Source: Acidimicrobiia bacterium (GTDB taxonomy: Bacteria > Actinomycetota > Acidimicrobiia > UBA5794 > UBA11373). Taken from it: DNA of 5,741 bases. Under the pieces are notes generated by a model that saw only the letters and a program-made list of their open reading frames with translations, was not told the origin of the DNA and searched no databases. The stretch covers positions 1-5,741 of the forward strand of contig JALOLI010000088.1 of assembly GCA_025456165.1 (NCBI GenBank). Reading direction: 5' to 3'. Shown piece after piece: positions 1 through 5,617 of this stretch. Numbering within the stretch: the stretch's first letter is position 1; every line of letters starts with the position of its first letter. Position numbers and translations under genes: made by a program.

Positions 1-21
1 CGACGGTCCCGAGGAGGCCCG

Positions 22-831
22 ATGCCGCGAGTCGATCCCACCGTCCTCGAAGCTCTGCTGGTCGAGGCCCTGACCGGGGACGAGGGCCCGCTGACGGCGC
101 TCTTGAGAGAGCACAGCAACCTTCCCGGGCCGCGGGGCAATCTGGAACTGGCCGGGCAGTTCGCCGACGCGGTGACGGCCCGAGCCGGCGGCCCGGGCGC
201 CGCCTCCGCCTGGCGGGTGGCGTCGCTCCTGGCGGCGGTCGGCGCCGACGAGGCGCCCACCGGTGACCCGGGCGAGTTCCTCGCCTTCTGCGGGACTCTG
301 GCCGCGGCAGGCTTCGCCGGTGACCCGTCCCGCCGGGCGGCCGTTTGGGGAATGATCCGGCGGGCGGCCGAGGACGAGCGCTGGCGGCTGCGGGAAGCGG
401 CGGCACAAGCGATCCAGCGCGCCGCTCCCGCCGATCCCGAAGGGACCCGGGCGTTGCTCGAGGAGTGGGCGGCCGGCGGCTCGTGGCTCCTCTGCCGCGC
501 CGTCGCCGCCGGCACGGCCGATCCGCCGCTGCTGCGCGATCCGGCCTGGGCGGCGGCCGCCCTGCGATGCCACGAGGTGATCCTGGCTCGGTTGGCCGCG
601 GCGGGCGGTCGGCGTGATGCCGAGTTCAAGGTGCTTCGCCAGGGCCTCGGGTTCAGCCTCAGCGTGGTGGTGGCCGCGTCTCCGGAGGCGGGGTTCGCTC
701 TTCTGCGGCGCCTCGCCGCCATCCCCGATCGCGACCTGGCCTGGGTGTTGCGCTCCAACCTGGGCAAAGCCCGGCTGGCCCGGGGCTATGCCGGGGAGGT
801 GGCGGCGGTGCGCTCCCTGCTGGGGAGCTGA
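22..831 (+). CDS. HEAT/ARM-like helical-repeat protein, function unknown
   Basis: The predicted protein has 269 residues, is rich in Ala, Leu and Arg, and reads as consecutive amphipathic helices with no signal peptide or membrane segment, so it is probably cytosolic. The clearest HEAT-like unit is around residues 118-135 (WRLREAAAQAIQR), followed by an ALLEEWA helix (144-150). The conserved-looking C-terminal block at 201-250 (FKVLRQGLGFSLSVVVAASP, then WVLRSNLGKARL) resembles actinobacterial HEAT-repeat proteins sometimes annotated as DNA-alkylation-repair (AlkD)-like. I see no AlkD active-site signature I could defend, so no enzymatic role is claimed. The ATG start has a good Shine-Dalgarno (GAGGAGG, 11-17) four bases upstream. 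The stop codon lies 2 bp from the stop of the convergent acyl-CoA ligase gene. The reading frame and start are secure; a scaffold or protein-interaction role is only inferred from the fold type. Confidence 0.88.
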   Translation: MPRVDPTVLEALLVEALTGDEGPLTALLREHSNLPGPRGNLELAGQFADAVTARAGGPGAASAWRVASLLAAVGADEAPTGDPGEFLAFCGTLAAAGFAGDPSRRAAVWGMIRRAAEDERWRLREAAAQAIQRAAPADPEGTRALLEEWAAGGSWLLCRAVAAGTADPPLLRDPAWAAAALRCHEVILARLAAAGGRRDAEFKVLRQGLGFSLSVVVAASPEAGFALLRRLAAIPDRDLAWVLRSNLGKARLARGYAGEVAAVRSLLGS

Positions 832-833
832 GG

Positions 834-2552
834 TCAGGCTCCCGGCGCGTTGTCCAGGCGGCGCTCCTCCTCGGCGGACAACTCCCGGCGCAGCACCTTG
901 CCCACGAAGGTCTTGGGCAGTTCGGTGCGGAACTCCACGAACTTAGGCACCTTGAAGCGGGCCAGGTGGTCGCGGCAGAACTCGACTATGTCCTCCTCGG
1001 TGGCCGTGGATTCCGGCCGCAGCACCACGAAGGCCTTCACCCGCTGGTCGGGGGAGTGCGGCGGCACGCCGATCACCGCTGCCTCGGCGACCGCGGGGTG
1101 CTGGTACAGCACATCCTCGATCTCCCGCGGGTACACGTTCAGGCCCCCGCCGGCCAGGATGAGGTCCTTCTTGCGATCCACGATGTGGAAGAAGCCGTCC
1201 TCGTCCATGACGGCCACATCGCCGGTGTGGAGCCAGACCGTGCCCGCGGCGTCGGTGATGAGAGTGGCCGCCGTCTCTTCCGGGCGCTGCCAGTAGCCGG
1301 CCATGACCTGCGGGCCGCTGATGCAGAGCACCCCACGCTCGCCGGGGCCCATGATGCGGGTCTCGGTCTCCTCGTCGACGATCTTGCAGTCGGTGTCGGG
1401 GAAGGGGATGCCGATGGTGCCGAGACGGTCCGGGCCGGCCAGGGGATTGGCGTGGGTGACGGGGGAGGCCTCGCTCAGGCCGTAACCCTCGACCAGGCGC
1501 CCACCGGTCACCTCCTGGAAGCGGCGCTGCACTTCCGGGGGCAGGCCGGCGGCGCCGCTCATGCACTGCTTGATCGAGGTCAGGTCGTACTTCTTCTTCT
1601 GTACCGCCGGGTGGTTGGCCAGCGCGGCATAGAGCGCCGGCACCCCGGGGACCAGGGTGGGCCGGTAGCGGTCGATGACCTTCAGCAGCGCCTTCAGGTC
1701 GCGCGGGTCGGGGATGATGACCTGGGTGTACCCCCGGTCGATGGAGTGGTTCATGCACACCGTCATGGCGTAGGAGTGCGTCAGGGGGAGGGCGGTGAGC
1801 ATCACCTCCCCGGCCTCCGCCAGGCCGGTGGACCAGGCCTGGCCCTGGCGGGAGTTCGACACCAGGTTCCGGTGCGTGAGCATGGCGCCCTTGGGGGTGC
1901 CGGTGGTGCCGCCGGTGTACATCAGGACGGCCAGGTCGGAAGGGTCGATCGGCACCGGCTGCGGCTCCTGCGGCGCGGCGGCGATGACTTCCTGGAACCA
2001 GTGGGTGTCGGGGTCACCGGAAATGTCGACGCGATGGCCGCCCTTCTTCTCCTTGGCGACGGTGAAGAGCGCCCGCAGCACGGGCGGGAAGTACTCCTTG
2101 ACGCTGGTCACGATGACGTGCTCCAGGGCCGTGCGCGGTCGGGCCTGGCGCACCCGGGGGTAGTTGAGGGTGAGGCAGAAGACGACGCGGCTGCCGGCGT
2201 CGGCCGACTGGTGGGCGAACTCATCGGCGGTGTAGAGGGGATTCGAGGAGACGGCGACGGCGCCCGCCTTCCAGATGGCCTCGTAGGCGATGACCGTCTG
2301 CGGGCAGTTGGGGAGGTACACCGAGACGCGGTCGCCCTTGGCCACGCCCATCTCCTGCAGCGCCGCGGCCAGGCGGTCGGAGAGGGTGTCGAGCTCGCGG
2401 AAGGTGAGGCTGCGGCCGAAGTAGACCAAGGCCGGCTTGTCCGGGCGACCGGCGGTGGTGCGGCGCAGGAGGTCGGTGAGGTTGATGTCGGGGTAGTCCA
2501 GGGTCGCCGGGACGCCCGGGTCGTAGTAGCGATGCCAGGGCCGCGCCTCCAT
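834..2552 (-). CDS. fadD: Long-chain fatty-acid--CoA ligase (FadD-type, AMP-forming)
   Basis: This 572-residue enzyme of the ANL adenylating superfamily activates fatty acids with ATP and CoA to acyl-CoA through an acyl-AMP intermediate, feeding beta-oxidation or lipid synthesis. Visible motifs in order: NCPQ and NPLYT (82-107), typical of FadD; P-loop TGGTTGTPKG (213-222); LPLTHSYAMT (255-264); EGYGLSEASP (355-364); LHTGDVAVMDEDGF (441-454) with ribose-binding Asp445; VDRKKD (458-463) with Arg460; hinge and A8 region NVYPREIED (472-480); and catalytic Lys552 in PKTFVGKVLRREL. Length is normal for the family and no key residue is missing. The frame stays open far upstream, but the upstream part is antisense to the next gene. 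The chosen ATG has AAGGAGG six bases before it and starts where FadD homologues begin. There is one extra Gly in the hinge (468-470). Exact chain-length preference and paralogue identity cannot be read from sequence. Confidence 0.96.
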   Translation of the reverse strand: MEARPWHRYYDPGVPATLDYPDINLTDLLRRTTAGRPDKPALVYFGRSLTFRELDTLSDRLAAALQEMGVAKGDRVSVYLPNCPQTVIAYEAIWKAGAVAVSSNPLYTADEFAHQSADAGSRVVFCLTLNYPRVRQARPRTALEHVIVTSVKEYFPPVLRALFTVAKEKKGGHRVDISGDPDTHWFQEVIAAAPQEPQPVPIDPSDLAVLMYTGGTTGTPKGAMLTHRNLVSNSRQGQAWSTGLAEAGEVMLTALPLTHSYAMTVCMNHSIDRGYTQVIIPDPRDLKALLKVIDRYRPTLVPGVPALYAALANHPAVQKKKYDLTSIKQCMSGAAGLPPEVQRRFQEVTGGRLVEGYGLSEASPVTHANPLAGPDRLGTIGIPFPDTDCKIVDEETETRIMGPGERGVLCISGPQVMAGYWQRPEETAATLITDAAGTVWLHTGDVAVMDEDGFFHIVDRKKDLILAGGGLNVYPREIEDVLYQHPAVAEAAVIGVPPHSPDQRVKAFVVLRPESTATEEDIVEFCRDHLARFKVPKFVEFRTELPKTFVGKVLRRELSAEEERRLDNAPGA

Positions 2553-2558
2553 GCCATG

Positions 2559-2565
2559 CCTCCTT
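2559..2565 (-). promoter_or_regulatory. Ribosome-binding site that fixes the fadD start
   Basis: The minus strand reads AAGGAGG here, followed by a 6-nt spacer to the ATG at 2552. A second ATG (2557-2555) lies only one base after the site and is out of frame, so 2552 is the supported start. Confidence 0.85.
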
Positions 2566-2571
2566 CGCGCC

Positions 2572-2596
2572 GGCCGGCGGCCCAGTGCCGCCGGCC
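2572..2596 (-). promoter_or_regulatory. Perfect 10-bp inverted repeat in the fadD leader
   Basis: GGCCGGCGGC (2572-2581) and GCCGCCGGCC (2587-2596) are exact inverted copies with a 5-nt loop. On the minus strand the hairpin ends 6 nt before the fadD ribosome-binding site. It could be an operator for a dimeric regulator of the divergent pair, or an RNA hairpin affecting fadD translation. A chance GC-rich palindrome is possible in DNA of this composition. Confidence 0.5.
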
Positions 2597-2668
2597 ACCT
2601 CCGCGGGTGTGGGAGCCATTCCACCACGAACCGGTGCCCGCCGCCGGTCGGCCCGCGACGCGCCACGC

Positions 2669-2674
2669 TACGCT
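2669..2674 (+). promoter_or_regulatory. Possible -10 element for the peptidoglycan-binding-domain gene
   Basis: TACGCT fits the loose TAnnnT -10 pattern and lies 29 nt before the ATG at 2704, leaving room for a short leader with the AGGGAG site. No convincing -35 box is present about 17 bp upstream (GC-rich sequence only), so this is a weak call. Confidence 0.25.
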
Positions 2675-2703
2675 GCCCGGGCGGCATCAAGACAGGGAGA
2701 GCC

Positions 2704-3168
2704 ATGCCCAAGAACCTGCTGGCCAAGGGATCGTCCGGCGGCCCCGTGGAGGCGCTGCAGAAGGCGCTGGCGGCGCTCGGAGTCAATCCCGGCCCCATCG
2801 ATGGGGTGTTCGGCCCCAAGACGGAAGCGGCGGTCAAGCGTTTCCAGAAGAAGGCCGGCCTGGAAGCGGACGGCATTGCCGGCCCCAAGACCATGAAGGC
2901 CATCGACATGCTGCAGAAGGTGGCGGCGAAGCCGGTGGTCAAGCCCATCGTGCTGCCGACGCCTAAGCCGCCGGTCAAGCCCGTCAAGCCGGTAGCCAAG
3001 CCGACGGCGGGGATGGCGGCCAAACTCGCGGCCAAGCCCGTAGCGAAGCCGGCGGCCAAGCCCGTTGCGAAGCCGGCGGCCAAGCCGACCACGGTGGCCG
3101 GGGCGGCGGCGGCGGCAGCCAGGGCCATCGCCGCTGCGGCGAAGAAGGCGGCGCCCAAGAAGCCCTAG
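2704..3168 (+). CDS. Peptidoglycan-binding-domain protein with Lys/Pro/Ala-rich basic tail
   Basis: The product has 154 residues. Residues 8-68 form one PG_binding_1-type domain: a first helix with VEALQKALAALG, the loop PGPIDGVFGPKTEAAVKRFQ, then the GLEADGIAGPKTMKAI repeat typical of this three-helix fold. Such domains usually tether proteins to the cell wall. Residues 69-154 are a low-complexity tail with 17 Lys, one Arg and no Asp or Glu, containing KPVAKPAAK repeats and an Ala-rich stretch ending AAPKKP. The N-terminus (MPKNLLAKGSSGG) is not a signal peptide and there is no membrane segment, so how or whether it leaves the cytosol is unclear. The tail could bind DNA, wall polymers or membrane. 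The ATG was chosen because AGGGAG precedes it closely and the domain begins just after; earlier in-frame starts overlap the fadD start. It is divergent from fadD and followed by a terminator-like hairpin. Confidence 0.9.
   Translation: MPKNLLAKGSSGGPVEALQKALAALGVNPGPIDGVFGPKTEAAVKRFQKKAGLEADGIAGPKTMKAIDMLQKVAAKPVVKPIVLPTPKPPVKPVKPVAKPTAGMAAKLAAKPVAKPAAKPVAKPAAKPTTVAGAAAAAARAIAAAAKKAAPKKP
3028..3087 (+). repeat. 24-bp in-frame tandem repeat encoding AAKPVAKP
   Basis: Copy 1 (3028-3051) and copy 2 (3052-3075) differ at one base (GTA versus GTT, both Val). A partial third copy follows (3076-3087). The units encode residues 109-128 of the basic tail, so the tail has probably grown by local duplication. 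Confidence 0.8.
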
Positions 3169-3191
3169 GTGCTACCTCGAGTGTCGAACGA

Positions 3192-3222
3192 GCAGGGCCT
3201 CCCCGGTTCGGGGAGGCCCTGC
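3192..3222 (+). terminator. Terminator-like hairpin after the peptidoglycan-binding-domain gene
   Basis: GCAGGGCCTCCCC (3192-3204) and GGGGAGGCCCTGC (3210-3222) form a perfect 13-bp stem around GGTTC; one more G-C pair could close it to a 3-nt loop. It starts 24 nt after the TAG at 3166-3168. There is no T-tract on either side, so it would be a U-less stem-loop terminator, as is often proposed in high-GC bacteria, or a transcript-stabilising hairpin. Confidence 0.6.
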
Positions 3223-3232
3223 GGCCTGCGAG

Positions 3233-3337
3233 GAGCTTGGGGGGTACGCGAATAGGTCCGTCTCAGGGCCGGATACCGCCCGACCGTCGGCCGGTATCCG
3301 GCGAGGGGCGACGGCCTATTGGCGCACCCCCTTGCTC
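3233..3337. repeat. Long composite inverted repeat / structured element
   Basis: Nested complementary blocks run through the whole interval: GAGC 3233-3236 with GCTC 3334-3337; GGGGGGT 3239-3245 with ACCCCCT 3326-3332 (one G-T pair); CGC 3247-3249 with GCG 3322-3324; AATAGG 3251-3256 with CCTATT 3315-3320; CCGTC 3258-3262 with GACGG 3310-3314; GCCGGATACCG 3268-3278 with CGGTATCCGGC 3292-3302; and CCGA 3280-3283 with TCGG 3287-3290 around a 3-nt loop. That is about 40 pairs interrupted by single mismatches, one bulged T and one internal loop. No coding frame explains it. It lies between convergent genes, beginning 2 nt after the zinc-ribbon gene's stop on the minus strand. It may be a bidirectional terminator, a REP or MITE-like palindromic repeat, or a structured RNA; the sequence alone cannot choose. 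Confidence 0.7.
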
Positions 3338-3339
3338 GG

Positions 3340-3474
3340 TCAGCCGAAATGGTGCCCGCAGCGGGGGCAGGAGGCGTCTTCCTCGCCGGTTTGGCTGCGG
3401 CACCAGGGGCACGGCAGATCGGGACCGCCGGTCTCCCACAACACCCGCGCCAGAGGGACCAGGGGCGCGCTCAC
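3340..3474 (-). CDS. 44-residue zinc-ribbon microprotein
   Basis: The frame starts at GTG 3474 and ends in TGA at 3342-3340. The product has two Cys pairs: CPWC (22-25) and CPRC (36-39) followed by GHHF, with ten residues between the pairs, the classic four-Cys zinc-ribbon layout. The start is supported by GGGGAGA (3487-3481, minus strand) with an ideal 6-nt spacer. Of 44 sense codons, 38 end in G or C, matching the neighbours. The frame stays open further upstream into the antisense of thrS, but that extension lacks zinc-ribbon-like sequence and its own ribosome-binding site. The N-terminal half (SAPLVPLARVLWETGGPDLP) is short and not a signal peptide. It is divergent from thrS. The function is unknown; a metal-stabilised adaptor binding protein or nucleic acid is the usual guess for such domains. 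The zinc motif plus ribosome-binding site make a real gene likely despite its size. Confidence 0.75.
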   Translation of the reverse strand: MSAPLVPLARVLWETGGPDLPCPWCRSQTGEEDASCPRCGHHFG

Positions 3475-3480
3475 GGCCGT

Positions 3481-3487
3481 TCTCCCC
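3481..3487 (-). promoter_or_regulatory. Ribosome-binding site for the zinc-ribbon microprotein
   Basis: The minus strand reads GGGGAGA, then ACGGCC, then GTG. This placement decides the GTG start of a gene too short to be found by length alone. Confidence 0.7.
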
Positions 3488-3551
3488 GAATTGGCGTCGC
3501 GGTCACGATCCCACTCCTTGGCTCGGTACGCCGGGCGCAGGCTAGAGCGCG

Positions 3552-3567
3552 CCGGTCTTCGGGCCGG
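3552..3567 (+). promoter_or_regulatory. UUCG-tetraloop hairpin in the thrS upstream region
   Basis: CCGGTC (3552-3557), TTCG, GGCCGG (3562-3567) gives a 6-bp stem (one G-U pair) closed by a C-UUCG-G tetraloop, an exceptionally stable RNA hairpin. It lies 90 nt before the thrS ATG. A competing hairpin, CCGGG 3564-3568 with CCCGG 3574-3578, shares its 3' arm. No T-box consensus is visible. A regulatory role for thrS is inference only. Confidence 0.45.
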
Positions 3568-3657
3568 GGATTTCCCGGGGCCGGGTGGGCCGGCGGCGGG
3601 AGCAGGACACCTCGTTCGGCCGATTACCCTTCCCCCGACACCCGACGGAGCGAGCCC

Positions 3658-5586
3658 ATGCCCATGACCATCACCCTGCCCGACGGATCCGCGCTGCATC
3701 TGGAGGCGGGGGCTACCGGGGCCACGGCGGCCCGGGCCATCGGAAGGCGCCTGGCCGAAGCGGCGGTGGCGGTGCGGGTCGACGGCGACCTGCGGGACCT
3801 GTCGTCGCCGCTGCCCGACGGCGCGGCCGTCGAGATCATCACCGCCGACAGCGATGCCGGGCGATCCGTGCTGCGCCACTCCGCCGCTCACGTCATGGCG
3901 CAGGCGGTCGTCGGCCTATTCCCCGGCGCCCAGTACGCCATCGGCCCGGCCATCGAAGACGGCTTCTACTACGACTTCGCCGTGGGGCGGGCCTTCACGC
4001 CGGAGGACCTGGAGGCTATCGAGGCCCGCATGGCCGAGATCGTCGCCGCCGATCAACCCTTCGAGCGGGAGTCGGTGGCGAAGGAGGCGGCGCTGGAGGT
4101 CTTCGCCGAGCAGGCCTTCAAGCGGGAGATCATCGAGTCGGTGGAGGAGTCCGAGGGCGCCGCCGGCGTCCAGGTCACCCTCTACCGGAACCACGACTTC
4201 GTGGACCTCTGCCGGGGCCCTCACCTGCCCTCGACCGGACGCTTGGCCGCCTTCAAGCTGCTACGCACCGCCGGGGCGTACTGGCGGGGCGACGAGCACC
4301 GGCCCCAACTGCAGCGCATCTACGGCACGGCCTGGGAGAGCCGGGCTGCTCTCGACGACTACCTGCACCGGCTCGAGGAGGCGCGGCGCCGCGACCATCG
4401 CCGAATCGGGGCGGAGCTCGATCTGTTCTCCTTCCCCAACGAGCTGGGGAGCGGCCTTGCCATCTGGCACCCGAAGGGAGCCATGGTCCGGACCCTGATG
4501 GAGGACTACAGCCGGCGCACCCACCTGGCCCACGGCTACCAGCTGGTGGCCTCGCCCCACGTCGCCCGGGCGGATCTGTGGCGCCGGTCGCAGCACCTCA
4601 GCTTCTACGCCGAGAACATGTACCCCCTCATGGAGCTCGACGACGGCGACGAGTACGTGCTCAAGCCGATGAACTGCCCGTTCCACATCCTCATCTTCTC
4701 GAGCCGGTCACGGTCCTACCGGGAGCTGCCGCTGCGCCTCTTCGAACTGGGGACGGTGTATCGGTACGAGCGCTCCGGCGTTCTCCACGGCCTGCTGCGG
4801 GCGCGCGGCTTCACCCAGGACGACAGCCACATCTTCTGCATGGAGAGCCAGATCGGTGAGGAGCTGCAGAGCCTGCTCGACTTCTCGTTGATGGTGCTGC
4901 GCGACTTCGGCTTCGAGAGCTTCGAAGCCGACCTCTCGACCCGGCCCGAGAAAGCCGTCGGCCGCATCGAGCTCTGGGACCGGGCCACTGCGGCGCTCGG
5001 CGACGCCCTCGACAAGGCCGGCCTGGCCTACCGGGTGGCCGAAGGGGAGGGAGCCTTCTACGGCCCCAAGATCGACCTGCACGTGCGCGATGCCATCGGG
5101 CGGCGCTGGCAGGTGACCACCCTGCAGGTCGACTTCGGCCAGCCGGACAACTTCGAGCTGGAGTACGCCTCTGCGGGCAACACCCGGGAGCGGCCGGTGA
5201 TGATCCACCGGGCGCTGTTCGGCTCGGTGGAGCGGTTCCTCGGGGTGCTGCTGGAGCACTACGCCGGGGCCCTGCCGGGCTGGCTGGCGCCGGTGCAGGC
5301 GACGGTGGTGCCGGTGGCCGACCGCCACCACGACTATGCCGCCGCGGTGGCCGCCGCCCTGGAAGCTGCCGGGCTCCGGCCGGAGGTGGACCTGGCCGAC
5401 GACACGGTCGGCGAGAAGATCCGCCGGGCGCTGACCCAGAAGCATCCGGCCGTGCTCGTGGTGGGCGACCGCGATGTCGCCGCCGGCACGGTGGGCCTGC
5501 GTCTGCGGGGCGGCGAAGAGGAGCGGGGGATCTCCCTCGATGAGGTCACCCGCCGCCTCGCCGAGCTGTGCCGGGCTCCCAGGTAG
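3658..5586 (+). CDS. thrS: Threonine--tRNA ligase (ThrRS)
   Basis: This 642-residue class II synthetase charges tRNA-Thr in the cytosol. Domains: N-terminal TGS fold (about 1-62, starting ITLPDGS); editing domain (about 65-225) with the HSAAH pair His74/His78 and CRGPH with Cys185/His189, which clears mischarged Ser-tRNA; catalytic core (about 245-535) with MNCP, motif 2 YRYERSGVLHGLLRARGFTQDD (Arg369) and motif 3 GSVERFLGVLLEH (Arg526); and an anticodon-binding domain (about 540-642). The zinc ligands Cys340, His391 and His517 are all present, each offset by six from E. coli C334, H385 and H511. Length is normal and no active-site residue is missing. The ATG at 3658 is preferred over the one at 3664 because GGAG (3647-3650) sits 7 nt upstream. 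It is divergent from the zinc-ribbon gene and convergent with the gene at the right edge, so it is probably monocistronic. Confidence 0.98.
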   Translation: MPMTITLPDGSALHLEAGATGATAARAIGRRLAEAAVAVRVDGDLRDLSSPLPDGAAVEIITADSDAGRSVLRHSAAHVMAQAVVGLFPGAQYAIGPAIEDGFYYDFAVGRAFTPEDLEAIEARMAEIVAADQPFERESVAKEAALEVFAEQAFKREIIESVEESEGAAGVQVTLYRNHDFVDLCRGPHLPSTGRLAAFKLLRTAGAYWRGDEHRPQLQRIYGTAWESRAALDDYLHRLEEARRRDHRRIGAELDLFSFPNELGSGLAIWHPKGAMVRTLMEDYSRRTHLAHGYQLVASPHVARADLWRRSQHLSFYAENMYPLMELDDGDEYVLKPMNCPFHILIFSSRSRSYRELPLRLFELGTVYRYERSGVLHGLLRARGFTQDDSHIFCMESQIGEELQSLLDFSLMVLRDFGFESFEADLSTRPEKAVGRIELWDRATAALGDALDKAGLAYRVAEGEGAFYGPKIDLHVRDAIGRRWQVTTLQVDFGQPDNFELEYASAGNTRERPVMIHRALFGSVERFLGVLLEHYAGALPGWLAPVQATVVPVADRHHDYAAAVAAALEAAGLRPEVDLADDTVGEKIRRALTQKHPAVLVVGDRDVAAGTVGLRLRGGEEERGISLDEVTRRLAELCRAPR

Positions 5587-5617
5587 GAGCCGGTCCCTCA
5601 ACTTCCCGGCGCCCCCT

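Noticed and set aside
966..2966. Long plus-strand open frame opposite fadD
   Set aside because: It is a GC-rich shadow of the fadD coding strand, with low-complexity Gly/Val/Arg/His composition and no domain motifs.
2553..3158. Upstream extension of the fadD frame by about 200 residues
   Set aside because: It is antisense to the peptidoglycan-binding-domain gene; its Ala-rich beginning is the complement of the Lys/Pro/Ala tail. The ATG at 2552 has an ideal ribosome-binding site and matches where FadD homologues start.
3522..3532. T-box-like TCGGTACGCCG upstream of thrS
   Set aside because: Only loosely like the T-box core (TGGNACCGCG), with no specifier loop or following terminator/antiterminator; likely chance.
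3518..3548. Possible thrS promoter, TTGGCT with TAGAGC
   Set aside because: The spacer is 19 bp and the -10 lacks its final T; too weak to list as a feature.
3319..3657. N-terminal extension of thrS
   Set aside because: It overlaps the zinc-ribbon gene and the leader region, has no ThrRS homology that I recognise, and the ATG at 3658 has a properly spaced GGAG and begins the TGS domain directly.
3475..3891. N-terminal extension of the zinc-ribbon frame
   Set aside because: The extension is antisense to the thrS start and leader, lacks recognisable motifs, and the GTG at 3474 has its own strong ribosome-binding site.
5398..5503. Asp581, Lys595 and Asp606 at ThrRS positions that are Asn575, Arg589 and Glu600 (anticodon contacts) in E. 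coli
   Set aside because: At first this looked like altered anticodon recognition, but I recall actinobacterial ThrRS having the same S-D-D and GDRDVAAG pattern, and the Arg609 equivalent (Arg615) is kept. It is more useful as a taxonomic hint.
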